Positions 52,210-62,700 of a stretch of 64,000 nt of DNA are shown here, piece after piece. Each line of letters begins with the position of its first letter. Position 1 is the first letter of the stretch. The notes below the pieces were generated by a model. It was given only the letters and a program-made list of their open reading frames with translations. It was not told where the DNA came from and did no database searches. This stretch comes from Gramella sp. MAR_2010_147 (GTDB lineage: Bacteria > Bacteroidota > Bacteroidia > Flavobacteriales > Flavobacteriaceae), in contig NZ_LT629741.1 of NCBI RefSeq assembly GCF_900105135.1, forward strand, positions 1,736,001 to 1,800,000, written 5' to 3'. The position numbers were made by a program, and so were the translations under genes.

Positions 52210-54033
52210 TTAATGATTCAGTTCTTCTTCATCTTTCTGTAAAGGAACCGTTTGAGGAATAAAATCCTGTCCTTTAATCACATAATTTCCATGCTCATCT
52301 TCCTTAGAATAATCATATGCCCAACGATATACCGATGGAATTGCTCCAGGCCAGTTTCCGTGAATATGCTCTACAGGAGTCGTCCATTCCAGCGTAGTTG
52401 CTTTCCATGGATTCTGAACTGCTTTTTTTCCGAAGAAAATAGAACCAAAGAAATTGTAAAGGAACACTAACTGTACTGCCGCCGTAATGATCGCAGCTAC
52501 GGTAATAATCACATTTACATCTGCATAATCATCAAAATACGGGAAATTGGTGTTGGTGTAATAACGTCGTGGAAGACCTGCGATACCAATAAAGTGCATT
52601 GGGAAGAAAACTCCATAGGCACCCACCGCAGTTACCCAGAAATGAATATAACCAAGGTTCTTATTCATCATTCTACCAAACATTTTAGGGAACCAGTGAT
52701 AAACACCTGCCAGTAAACCGTAAAGTGCCGAAATACCCATTACCAGGTGGAAGTGAGCTACCACAAAATAAGTATCGTGAACGTTGATATCTAAAGTAGA
52801 ATCACCAAGGATAATACCGGTAAGACCTCCTGTAATGAATGTAGAAACGAATCCTATAGAAAATAGCATTCCGGGATTCATCTGGAGATTCCCTTTCCAT
52901 AAAGTTGTGATCCAGTTAAAAGCTTTTACAGCTGAAGGAATCGCAATTAATAATGTTGTAAATGTAAATACTGACCCAAGAAATGGATTCATCCCAGATA
53001 TAAACATATGGTGACCCCATACGATCGTAGAAAGAAAAGCAATTGCCAGTATTGAGGCGATCATTGCACGATAACCAAAAATTGGTTTACGTGAATTGGT
53101 TGCCATTATTTCTGAAACAATACCCATCGCAGGCAGAATTACAATATATACTTCAGGGTGACCAAGGAACCAGAACAAATGTTCAAAAAGAACAGGTGAA
53201 CCACCCTGGTGACTTAACACCTCTCCCTGGATAAAAATATCACTTAGGAAGAATGAGGTACCGAAACTTCTATCCATTATTAATAACAATGCCGCTGAAA
53301 GTAGTACCGGGAAAGATACAACCCCAATAATTGCAGTTACAAAGAATGCCCAGATAGTTAAAGGAAGTCTTGTCATAGACATCCCCGTCGTTCTAAGATT
53401 AATAACGGTTACAATATAATTTAATGATCCCATTAATGAGGAAGCAATAAAGATTGCCATAGATACCAGCCATAAGGTCATACCTGTTCCAGAACCACTA
53501 ATAGCCTGAGGTAATGCACTTAAAGGAGGATATATCGTCCACCCTGCCATAGCAGGACCAGATTCCACGAATAGAGAACTTAACATGATTACACTTGAAA
53601 GGAAAAACAACCAGTAAGAAACCATGTTCAGAAATCCTGATGCCATATCCCGTGCACCAATTTGCAATGGAATTAGGAGGTTAGAGAATGTACCACTTAA
53701 TCCTGCAGTAAGTACAAAGAAAACCATAATGGTACCATGAATAGTAACCAAAGCAAGATAGATACTTGGAGTCATCACTCCATCTGGAGCCCATCTATCA
53801 CCCAACAATGCTTCAAAAACCCAGAAAGATTGTTCTGGCCAGGCAAGCTGGATACGGAAAAGTACCGACATGGCGATACCAATAACTCCCATAATAAGCC
53901 CGGTAATAAGATACTGCTTGGCAATCATCTTATGATCCTGACTAAAAATATACTTCGTTATGAAAGTCTCTTTATGATGATGTCCGTGATCGTCGTGATG
54001 ATCGTGTGCCGGTGCGTTTGCAATTGCTGACAT
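52210..54033 (-). CDS. ctaD: Cytochrome c oxidase subunit I
   Basis: This is the heme-copper catalytic subunit of an aa3-type oxidase. The 607-residue protein shows the heme a ligand region (THGTIMVFFVL), GHPEVYIVILP with the cross-linked His-Tyr pair, HHMFISGM, and HDTYFVVAHFHLVMG for the heme ligands. Twelve helices are predicted. The N-terminus before the first helix is His-rich (seven His between residues 10 and 20). It is the last gene of the act-cox operon. Confidence 0.97.
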   Translation of the reverse strand: MSAIANAPAHDHHDDHGHHHKETFITKYIFSQDHKMIAKQYLITGLIMGVIGIAMSVLFRIQLAWPEQSFWVFEALLGDRWAPDGVMTPSIYLALVTIHGTIMVFFVLTAGLSGTFSNLLIPLQIGARDMASGFLNMVSYWLFFLSSVIMLSSLFVESGPAMAGWTIYPPLSALPQAISGSGTGMTLWLVSMAIFIASSLMGSLNYIVTVINLRTTGMSMTRLPLTIWAFFVTAIIGVVSFPVLLSAALLLIMDRSFGTSFFLSDIFIQGEVLSHQGGSPVLFEHLFWFLGHPEVYIVILPAMGIVSEIMATNSRKPIFGYRAMIASILAIAFLSTIVWGHHMFISGMNPFLGSVFTFTTLLIAIPSAVKAFNWITTLWKGNLQMNPGMLFSIGFVSTFITGGLTGIILGDSTLDINVHDTYFVVAHFHLVMGISALYGLLAGVYHWFPKMFGRMMNKNLGYIHFWVTAVGAYGVFFPMHFIGIAGLPRRYYTNTNFPYFDDYADVNVIITVAAIITAAVQLVFLYNFFGSIFFGKKAVQNPWKATTLEWTTPVEHIHGNWPGAIPSVYRWAYDYSKEDEHGNYVIKGQDFIPQTVPLQKDEEELNH

Positions 54034-54050
54034 ATCTCTAATTCTTTATC

Positions 54051-55232
54051 TTAATTTTGTTCGTTTTCTACTACAGCCACATCGTTATTCTCTTGTGGCT
54101 CCTCTGTTCCGTTTTCCTGTTGTGAAGGCTCTTCGCTTTCGGTAGCTTCAGAAGCATCAGCATCTTTATTCTGATCTTCCATAGTACTTCCAAAAGTTGG
54201 CTGCTCTTCTAACCATGCATTGAAATCTTCTTCAGACTCCACAATAATCTTCATCTGCATATTATAATGAGCCTGTCCACAAATTTTATTACAAAGCAGG
54301 AAGTAATCGAATTCGTAAGTATCTAAGGTAGGTTCTCCCTGCGCGAGTAACTCTTTATTCTTCTCATTTCTTTCGTCATTGACGCTCTTCACCTTATCTA
54401 CCATATATTCACTCTCTCTCATTTCTTCGGAAGTGATCGTTGGTGTAAATCCAAATTGGGTAATCATACCAGGTACAACGTTCATTTGTGCTCTAAAGAA
54501 TGGGAAGTAAGCTGAATGCAATACATCCTGAGAACGGAATTTGAATAATACCGGCTTTCCAACAGGTAGATGCAATTCAGTTACGATCTTATCATCTTTT
54601 CCGTAAGAATCAGATTCATCCACACCTAGCTGGTTTACTCCTTCAATAAAACGAACATTCGCTTTTCCTAAGGTATTATCTTCTCCAGAATATCTCGCTC
54701 TCCAATCGAATTGATAAGCATATAGTTCAATAACCATAGGATCTTCTTCCTGGTTGATATTCATGATATCACTCCAGGTAAACAATCCGTAAATAATAAG
54801 TCCTGCAAGTACAATTACCGGGATAATGGTCCAGATAAATTCTAATTTATCATTATCTGCATAAAATAAAGCTCTCTGATTTTTCTTCCCTTTATATTTA
54901 TAAGCAAAGTAATGCAGAAGTCCCTGCGTGATCACCTGAACAAACATGATGAGCGCGATAGAGATAAACATTAAAGTATCATATTCACCACCGTGCTCAG
55001 AGGCTGCTTCAGGTAAATAGAATCTTCCATATTCCCAGAAACAATAAATGGTGATTACATAAAGGAAAATAACAAAAGCCAGATTAAGGATTCCGTGCAA
55101 CTTGTTATCCTTATCGTTTGCAACCTCAGAAGTATCGGCATCGGGCCTCTGAGATAATTGAAATATCTTAGAGATCTGCCAACCTGTTACGGCCAGAAGT
55201 GCTAGTACTATGATTACTAAAAATACGGTCAT
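54051..55232 (-). CDS. ctaC: Cytochrome c oxidase subunit II
   Basis: Subunit II receives electrons at CuA. The 393-residue protein has extra N-terminal helices before the usual two, a cupredoxin domain with DVLHSAYFPFFRAQMN, and the CuA motif CNKICGQAHYNM (Cys314, Cys318, His322, Met325). A disordered tail of about 43 residues rich in Glu, Asn and Gln follows (351-393). No heme c motif is seen, so it needs a separate cytochrome c or the ActA/ActE hemes. Confidence 0.95.
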   Translation of the reverse strand: MTVFLVIIVLALLAVTGWQISKIFQLSQRPDADTSEVANDKDNKLHGILNLAFVIFLYVITIYCFWEYGRFYLPEAASEHGGEYDTLMFISIALIMFVQVITQGLLHYFAYKYKGKKNQRALFYADNDKLEFIWTIIPVIVLAGLIIYGLFTWSDIMNINQEEDPMVIELYAYQFDWRARYSGEDNTLGKANVRFIEGVNQLGVDESDSYGKDDKIVTELHLPVGKPVLFKFRSQDVLHSAYFPFFRAQMNVVPGMITQFGFTPTITSEEMRESEYMVDKVKSVNDERNEKNKELLAQGEPTLDTYEFDYFLLCNKICGQAHYNMQMKIIVESEEDFNAWLEEQPTFGSTMEDQNKDADASEATESEEPSQQENGTEEPQENNDVAVVENEQN

Positions 55233-55265
55233 TTTATAAGTTCTTCTTTAAACAATCAATCTTAA

Positions 55266-56660
55266 TTAATAATGGTAATGCTTACTCTCCTTGATAAAAG
55301 GATTTCCTTTAACCAGTAAGGGTGCTTTTGTTAGTGAATTAAAGACTATGAAGGTGAACAACCCACCAAACAGTAATATTGCACTTATCTCAGGCACTCC
55401 AATAAACCAGGATTCTCCTACAGTTGCCGGCATTATAAGGACATAAACATTCAGGTAGTGACCACATAGAATTACAATTCCAGTCATGATCACGAACCAG
55501 TTCACTCTTTTGTAATCACTGTTCATTAATAATAGTACAGGGAAAAGGAAGTTTGTAACCAACATACCGAAAAATGGTAACTGATAATCTTCAATTCTCT
55601 GGATAAAGTACACGACTTCTTCAGGAATATTTGAATACCAGATCAACATAAACTGAGAGAACCAAAGGTACGTCCAGAAAATACTGATCCCGAACATGAA
55701 TTTCGCAAGGTCATGGATATGACTGTCGTTCACGAATTCAAGATAATTTCTTGATTTAAGGTAGATGGTAACAATGGCAATAGTTGTAATTGCTGAAACA
55801 AACAAACTGGCAAATACGAACCATCCAAATAATGTACTAAACCAGTGCGGATCTAAACTCATGATCCAGTCCCATGACATCATAGATTCAGTCACTATAA
55901 AGAATACCAGGAATCCTGCTGCAAGTTTAAAGTTCTTTTTAAAGATGGTATTATCTGTAGCATCATCCATTTTAATGGAATTCTTTCTAAGCAAATGTCT
56001 GAAAAAGATCCAGCCACCTAAATAAATCGCCGCTCTAATCAAAAAGAAAGGAACATTTAAATATGCTGTTTTTGCCTGGATGATCTCATCATGAGCAACT
56101 ACTTCCGGGTCCATCCATATAAATAAGTGATTTAAATGTAATCCTGAAAGCACCAATAATACAAATACAATCAGTCCACCAGGTAAAAGGTATGCGGTGA
56201 TCGCTTCCATTACCCTAAAAAGTACGGGAGACCATCCTGCCTGTGCAGCGTATTGAATTGCGTAAAAGGCTAAGGCCCCTAGAGATATCATAAAGAAAAA
56301 GAAGGCAGCCACATATAATGCAGCCCACGGCTTATTCTGTAATTGATGTAATATATGTTCATAATGCTCATCATCGTGTGAAGCTTCTTCGCCATGCCCT
56401 GCTTCAGCGGCATGAGATTCATTGTCTTGGGTATGCTCTATACTTTCAACTTCTGTATTAGCGCCCGGAAGCTGCTCTACATTAACCTGATGTGTATCTT
56501 CTGTAGCATGTTCTTCACCATGTTCACCATGAGAAGCCATCATTTCCTTGACATCCTCTACGGTTTCCGGTGCAGCGATGAATCCATAAATGAGACCTAT
56601 TGCGCCAACAACCATACAAATGATTGCTGTTAATTTTAATTTACTGGATAGCGTATACAT
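55266..56660 (-). CDS. actF: Alternative complex III subunit ActF (quinol:cytochrome c oxidoreductase)
   Basis: ActF is an integral-membrane subunit of alternative complex III, related to ActC/NrfD. The 464-residue protein has a first helix (about 10-30), then a hydrophilic loop (about 40-105) with 11 His and many Glu, then about nine helices including ESMMSWDWIMSLDPHWFSTLFG, the hallmark of this family. It follows actE at 18 bases and precedes ctaC. Confidence 0.92.
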   Translation of the reverse strand: MYTLSSKLKLTAIICMVVGAIGLIYGFIAAPETVEDVKEMMASHGEHGEEHATEDTHQVNVEQLPGANTEVESIEHTQDNESHAAEAGHGEEASHDDEHYEHILHQLQNKPWAALYVAAFFFFMISLGALAFYAIQYAAQAGWSPVLFRVMEAITAYLLPGGLIVFVLLVLSGLHLNHLFIWMDPEVVAHDEIIQAKTAYLNVPFFLIRAAIYLGGWIFFRHLLRKNSIKMDDATDNTIFKKNFKLAAGFLVFFIVTESMMSWDWIMSLDPHWFSTLFGWFVFASLFVSAITTIAIVTIYLKSRNYLEFVNDSHIHDLAKFMFGISIFWTYLWFSQFMLIWYSNIPEEVVYFIQRIEDYQLPFFGMLVTNFLFPVLLLMNSDYKRVNWFVIMTGIVILCGHYLNVYVLIMPATVGESWFIGVPEISAILLFGGLFTFIVFNSLTKAPLLVKGNPFIKESKHYHY

Positions 56661-56678
56661 ATCGATAGATCTAAATCT

Positions 56679-57380
56679 TTATTCTTGGGTTTCGGTTTGG
56701 TCGTTCTGGTTTTCCTGATCAGAGTTTATATCACCTGCATCATCATAAAGATTTGCATCGGCTCTTGAAGGAAGAAGTTGAGTTGGTTCCCCGGTTTCTT
56801 CTTCGTACTCTCTTTCAGCTTTTCCTTCCAACTTGTCTTTAAGGCTCATCACATAGTGATCTATCTGCCAACGTTCTTTTATCGTCGTTTGAGCAGCATA
56901 AGACCCCATATTATTAAGACCATAATACATAACGTGATATACACTACCTTCGGTAATCGCACGCCCGGCATCATCATATGAAGGAACTCCCAGAATCTTT
57001 TCTCGTTCTACAAGGATTCCCTTCCCTGCTCCTTTATCACCGTGACATACCGCACAATAAACAGTGTAAAGCGCTTTCCCTTCTACAAGGTTATCCTGTG
57101 TGTAAGGCAGTGGATTTTTCAGGTTAGCTTTTGCATCAGCAGCGCCTTCAGGATTATTCTGGTAATCATAAGGTAACCACCCGCGAGGAATCGTGCCCTC
57201 TACAGGAAGTTTTGCTTCCTGTCCATTTTGAAAAACCTTATACTCACCGTAAGTTTCGTAACCTACCGACTCATACATATCTGGCATGTACTGATAGTTT
57301 GGATCCCCCTTGTCATGGCAGGAAACAACTGCAAAGCCAAGCAGACAAAATCCTATAGTTTTATGGAACAAACTTCTCAT
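56679..57380 (-). CDS. actE: Alternative complex III subunit ActE (monoheme cytochrome c lipoprotein)
   Basis: The 233-residue protein has a lipoprotein signal ending in AVVSC (Cys21), a class I cytochrome c domain with one heme motif CAVCHG and a Met ligand probably in the later MSLKDK region, and an acidic tail rich in Asp, Glu and Gln. ActE passes electrons between complex III and the oxidase. The ATG at 57380 is used; the frame extends two codons to a GTG. Confidence 0.9.
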   Translation of the reverse strand: MRSLFHKTIGFCLLGFAVVSCHDKGDPNYQYMPDMYESVGYETYGEYKVFQNGQEAKLPVEGTIPRGWLPYDYQNNPEGAADAKANLKNPLPYTQDNLVEGKALYTVYCAVCHGDKGAGKGILVEREKILGVPSYDDAGRAITEGSVYHVMYYGLNNMGSYAAQTTIKERWQIDHYVMSLKDKLEGKAEREYEEETGEPTQLLPSRADANLYDDAGDINSDQENQNDQTETQE

Positions 57381-57392
57381 TATCACTATTTA

Positions 57393-57914
57393 TTATTCTA
57401 TTAATTTAATTTCAGAAGCTCCCGTGTTATATAAAAAATCGGTAAGATCATCTATATTATGATTGGAAGCGTCTACCTCCATTAAGAATACATCATCTGT
57501 AGTTCTCACATCAGGATTTTCTGCTTTTTTAAATGGCCACAATCTACTTCTCATGTAAAAAGTGATCACCATAAGGTGGGCAGCAAAGAATACTGTTAAT
57601 TCAAACATGATAGGCACAAAGGCCGGCATGTTTTCAATAAAGCTAAAACTAGGTTTACCACCAATATCCTGTGGCCAGTCTTCAATCATGATAAAATTCA
57701 TCATTGCAACGGCTACAGATAGACCAACTAATCCATACATAAAGGATGTGATTGCCAATCTTGTTGGAGCCAGCCCCATTGCTTTATCAAGTCCGTGAAC
57801 CGGAAATGGACAATAGATCTCCCCTATATGATAGCGTGCTTCACGAATCTGCTTTACAGCCTGTAAAAGCAGATCGTCATCTCTGTAAATAGCGTGTAAA
57901 ACTTTAGATGCCAT
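57393..57914 (-). CDS. actD: Alternative complex III subunit ActD (DUF3341)
   Basis: The 173-residue protein begins with a soluble segment (YRDDDLLLQAVKQIREA) and has two helices (about 57-78 and 95-118), the standard DUF3341 layout. ActD is a small membrane subunit of alternative complex III. It fits between actC and actE with gaps of 5 and 12 bases. Confidence 0.92.
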   Translation of the reverse strand: MASKVLHAIYRDDDLLLQAVKQIREARYHIGEIYCPFPVHGLDKAMGLAPTRLAITSFMYGLVGLSVAVAMMNFIMIEDWPQDIGGKPSFSFIENMPAFVPIMFELTVFFAAHLMVITFYMRSRLWPFKKAENPDVRTTDDVFLMEVDASNHNIDDLTDFLYNTGASEIKLIE

Positions 57915-57919
57915 CCTGA

Positions 57920-59713
57920 TTATTTATTTTTTAGTTTGTTTGCCTGAGCGATCCATCCTTCTCTATTCTCCTGGATAGGGAAGTTTTCAATCACTTCATC
58001 AAGCAATTCAAAATCCTGTTCTGTTAATTTACTTACCTGATCAAACAGATAGATACCAACCTGATGGAAATGTTGCTGAAGCAACGGTCCAACATTTTTC
58101 AATTTCGTAAGATCATCAGCATCCTGAGTTTTTGGATCGTAAGTCCCAATTCTGGAAAGCATCTCATCTATACGATCTTTAGTTACTTCAGATAAAGAAA
58201 GACCTTCCATATTCACAGTATCTTCATGTGATTCCCCCTCAGTATCACCAAATTGAGAAGTATGCTCCTCATTAATATTTGCTGAAGGGCCTGCACCCGC
58301 TGGGTCTACATCAACATGAGAAACATCGTCACCATGCTCAGCTCTTAATTTTTTATATTTTTCTCCTGAAGACTTCAAGATTGTTTTTACCTCTGCCTGA
58401 GCGATCACAGGGAACGAACGTGCATATAGAAGGAATAACACGAAGAAGAATCCAATGGTTCCAATAAAGATCCCTATATCTACAAAAGTTGGAGAGAACA
58501 TCGTCCATGAAGACGGAAGGTAATCACGGTGCAATGAAGTCACGATAATTACAAAACGCTCAAACCACATTCCGATATTTACCACAATCGAGATAAAGAA
58601 CGAGAACATAATACTGGTACGTAATTTCTTGAACCACATAAACTGTGGCGAGAACACATTACAGGTCATCATACTCCAGTATGCCCACCAGTAAGGCCCG
58701 GTAGCCCTATTAAGGAATGCATACTGTTCGTACTCAACACCTGAATACCACGCGATCACCAACTCGGTAATATATGCAGTACCTACGATAGAACCCGTAA
58801 TCATGATCACAATGTTCATCAATTCGATATGCTGAATAGTAATATAATCTTCAAGATTAGAAACCTTTCTCATGATGATAAGCAAGGTATTTACCATGGC
58901 AAATCCAGAGAAGATCGCACCCGCAACAAAGTAAGGAGGGAAAATGGTGGTATGCCATCCCGGAATTACCGAAGTTGCAAAGTCAAAAGATACAATAGTG
59001 TGTACAGAAAGCACCAGTGGTGTTGCCAAACCGGCAAGTACTAGTGATACTTCTTCAAAACGCTGCCAGTCCTTGGCACGTCCACTCCATCCAAATGATA
59101 ATATTCCGTATACTCTTTTTGTAAAAGGCGTAATCGCTCTATCACGAATCATCGCGAAATCTGGCAATAATCCAGTCCACCAGAATACAAGTGACACTGA
59201 AAGATATGTAGAGATCGCAAATACATCCCAAAGAAGCGGTGAGTTAAAGTTCACCCAAAGAGATCCAAACTGGTTAGGGATTGGAAGTACCCAATATGCC
59301 AGCCATGGACGCCCCATGTGAATTAAAGGGAATAGACCTGCCTGCATTACAGAGAAAATGGTCATAGCCTCTGCAGACCTGTTAATTGCCATTCTCCACT
59401 TCTGACGGAACAGCAATAGTACAGCAGAAATCAATGTACCGGCGTGACCGATACCTACCCACCATACAAAGTTGGTAATATCCCAGGCCCAACCTACGGT
59501 CTTGTTTAATCCCCAGGTACCAATACCTGTAGAAATTGTGTAAACTATACATCCAACACCCCAAAGAAAGGCAACAAGAGAGATAGCAAAGACTATCCAC
59601 CAGGTTTTATTAGCCCTTCCTTCAACCGGAGCAGCAACATCAACAGTCACATCGTGATAGCTTTTGTTCCCGGTAACTAGAGGCTTTCGTATAGGTGCTT
59701 CGTAATGAGACAT
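57920..59713 (-). CDS. actC: Alternative complex III subunit ActC (NrfD-like) with C-terminal HhH-type domain
   Basis: ActC is a quinol-binding NrfD-like membrane subunit. The 597-residue protein has about ten helices over residues 35-445, with the family segments WNLNKTVGWAWDITNFVWW-like near residue 70 and HTIVSFDFATSVIPGWH. After a linker (about 446-530) it ends in a domain of some 67 residues matching the helix-hairpin-helix modules of the ribosomal-L21/flap-endonuclease-like type (LKNVGPLLQQHFHQVGIYLF and GWIAQANKL). That extension is unexpected in a respiratory protein. Confidence 0.92.
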   Translation of the reverse strand: MSHYEAPIRKPLVTGNKSYHDVTVDVAAPVEGRANKTWWIVFAISLVAFLWGVGCIVYTISTGIGTWGLNKTVGWAWDITNFVWWVGIGHAGTLISAVLLLFRQKWRMAINRSAEAMTIFSVMQAGLFPLIHMGRPWLAYWVLPIPNQFGSLWVNFNSPLLWDVFAISTYLSVSLVFWWTGLLPDFAMIRDRAITPFTKRVYGILSFGWSGRAKDWQRFEEVSLVLAGLATPLVLSVHTIVSFDFATSVIPGWHTTIFPPYFVAGAIFSGFAMVNTLLIIMRKVSNLEDYITIQHIELMNIVIMITGSIVGTAYITELVIAWYSGVEYEQYAFLNRATGPYWWAYWSMMTCNVFSPQFMWFKKLRTSIMFSFFISIVVNIGMWFERFVIIVTSLHRDYLPSSWTMFSPTFVDIGIFIGTIGFFFVLFLLYARSFPVIAQAEVKTILKSSGEKYKKLRAEHGDDVSHVDVDPAGAGPSANINEEHTSQFGDTEGESHEDTVNMEGLSLSEVTKDRIDEMLSRIGTYDPKTQDADDLTKLKNVGPLLQQHFHQVGIYLFDQVSKLTEQDFELLDEVIENFPIQENREGWIAQANKLKNK

Positions 59714-59749
59714 ATCCTTATCTGATTGATTCTTAGTTATTCGTTATTA

Positions 59750-62700
59750 TTAAGCTTCGGTTGTATTTCTAACTTTCGTCTGGTACATCACGTTTGGTTT
59801 TGTACCTACATACTCAAGCAGATGATACATCCTGTCATCATTTTTCTTTTCAAGAACTTTCGAGTCCTCGTTATTCACATCTCCAAAGACCATCGCTCCT
59901 TTATCACAAGCAGCAGAACATGCCGTCTGGAATTCACCATCTTCAATCGTTCGACCTTCGCGTTTAGCATCAAGGATCGTCTTTTGTGTCATTTGAATAC
60001 ACATAGAACATTTCTCCATAACCCCTCTGGAACGTACAGTCACATCTGGGTTAAGCACCATTCTTCCAAGGTCATTGTTCATATGGTAATCAAATTCGTC
60101 GTTCTGGGCATAATTAAACCAGTTGAAACGACGTACTTTATAAGGACAGTTGTTTGCACAATATCTTGTACCCACACACCTGTTATAGATCATTTGGTTC
60201 TGACCCTGTCTTCCATGAGAAGTTGCCGCAACAGGACATACAGTCTCACATGGAGCATGGTTACAATGCTGGCACATTACAGGCTGAAATACCACCTGTG
60301 GATTATCTGCCGGCTGTTCAAGCTCTCCAAATTCAGAAAGCGAACTTCCAAGGCCACCAATATTTTCTTTTTTATCAAGATCGTTCGTGAAGGTATCTTC
60401 AGAAGAGAAATAACGGTCAATACGTAACCAGTGCATATCTCTTGATTTTCTCACCTCTTCCCTACCAACAACAGGAACGTTATTTTCAGAATGACATGCG
60501 ATCACACAAGCACCACAACCCGTACAGGCATTTAAGTCTATACTTAGGTTAAAATGCGGACCGGTAGACCTGTCAAAGCTATCCCACATATCAACTTCAG
60601 GAGAAGTTACCGGGGTTTCCTGGTGAGCCAGGGAAACTTCAGGAACATGATTCCAAACGTGAGCATCTTTAGTATTGAATATCTCAAGACTGGTTTCCTT
60701 TATAATATCACCTCTACCCATTAAGGTATTATGAAGCTGGACACATGCAAATTCATGCATTCCTGAAGCCTTCTCGATCTTTACTTTTTGAACAGAACTA
60801 AAGTTCTTGTATAAAGGATACGCGTTTACTCCTGTTTGCATTTCAGACTGAATACCAGCTTTTCTACCGTAACCAAGCGCAAGACCTACAGATCCTTTTG
60901 CCTGACCCGGCATTACATATACAGGTACGTTTTGAACTACCGTATCACCAACACTAAGGTTTACATAACTTCCGTTAAGACCACCGTTGGCAACATTTTC
61001 ATTCTCCAGTCCAAGTTCTTCAGCATCAGCTTTAGAAACGGTTAGATAGTTATCCCAACTTGCTCTCGAAAGAGGATCTGGTAATTCCTGTAACCATGGA
61101 TTATTTGCCTGCTGACCGTCACCGATCGCAGTATTTGTATAAAGCGTTAATTCAAAACCTTCACCTTCCATATCGTCCATATTGAACGATACTGAAGAAG
61201 AGCCTGAATTTGTTGAAACCGGCATCGCAACGGGAGAAGAAGCTTCAAAAACTCCATCATGAAGCACCTCGCTCCAGTTTCTATCTCCTAATCCGGCAGA
61301 CCATGTCTCTTTAATATATTCGTAAAAAGACGAATTATTATCAGACCATTTCAAAAGAGTATCCTGAAATTGTCTTGTATCAAATAATGGTCTTATGGTA
61401 GGCTGCATTAAGCTGAAAGATTTTTCAGAAAACTGAATATCGCCCCAGCTCTCCAGGTAATGTGGAGTAGCAGCTACATATTTACTTAATTTTGAAGTCT
61501 CATCGGTTCTGGTTGTGAAATCTACTACCGTATCAACCTGTTTTAAACCTTCAATAAATTCTTTTCTGTTCGGAAGCGTATGAGCAGGATTTAAACCAGC
61601 GATCAAAAGAGCGCCAACACTACCATTATTCATATCTTCTACTAACTGAGCCACTTCAGAAGCATTACCCTGACGAATCATTCTTGCATTTGAAGTATCC
61701 ATCACAGCGCTACGCAGAGCTTCGTTGATCTCCAACGCCCAGGTTTGAGCTTCTTCATCTGGAATACCACAAACAACTACAGCCCCACTACCTGCTTTTC
61801 TAAGCTGACTAGCGGCTTTTACTACAGCATCATCAATTCCCGAAGGAAGATCACTCGTAGATGAACCTCCGGTAACATATCCATTCAAAGCAGCAAGAAC
61901 TGCTTTTTGTTGAGAAGGCTTTAATGGAACTCGCTTATCTGCGTTTGCACCACTTAGAGACATATTTGACTCAAACTGAATATGACGGGACATATTTCCA
62001 TTCTCAGGAATTCTTGTCTTCGCATAAGCAGCATCAAAACCACCTCCCTGCCAGTCGGCAAGAAAATCTGCACCCACACTTACTATGGTTTCCGCTTTCG
62101 AGAAATCATAATTTGGTAAAGCACGTCGCCCGTATTTAGACTGGAACGCATTCAACGCAGCATCTTCAGAAACGGTATCGTACACTACATGACGTACATT
62201 CCCATACTTTGAAGAAAATTCCTGAATTAATTTTGAAGTTGAAGGACTCGCAAATGTTTGCGTTAGAAGAACAATTTCCCCACCTACATTATCAAGTGCA
62301 GACTCAACCTCACGGTCAAATTCTTCCCAGGAAACATTTCTACCTTCAATCATTGGGCGTTTCACCCTTTTTGTATCATACAATGAAAGTACCGATGCAT
62401 GGACACGAGCATTTGCTCCTCCCTTAAACTTCGACAGATCATTATTTTCAATTTTAATTGGCCTACCCTCACGAGTTTTTACCAGAACGCTTGCGAAGTC
62501 GAAACCATCAGCAATCGTAGATGCGTAGTAATTCGCGATCCCAGGCACAATTCTTTCCGGTTGCACCACATAAGGAATAGATTTGGTCACAGGGCCCTCG
62601 CAGGCAGCCAGTGATGCCGCTGCTGTACTGAAACCAACATACTTAAGGAAATCTCTTCTTGAAGTTTTAGAATCTCCAAGATTCTCTTTATCCCCAAGGA

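Noticed and set aside
59726..60427. 233-codon plus-strand frame antisense to actB
   Set aside because: It is entirely within the actB coding sequence, has unnatural composition (strings of His, Ser and Ile), and no domain is recognisable.
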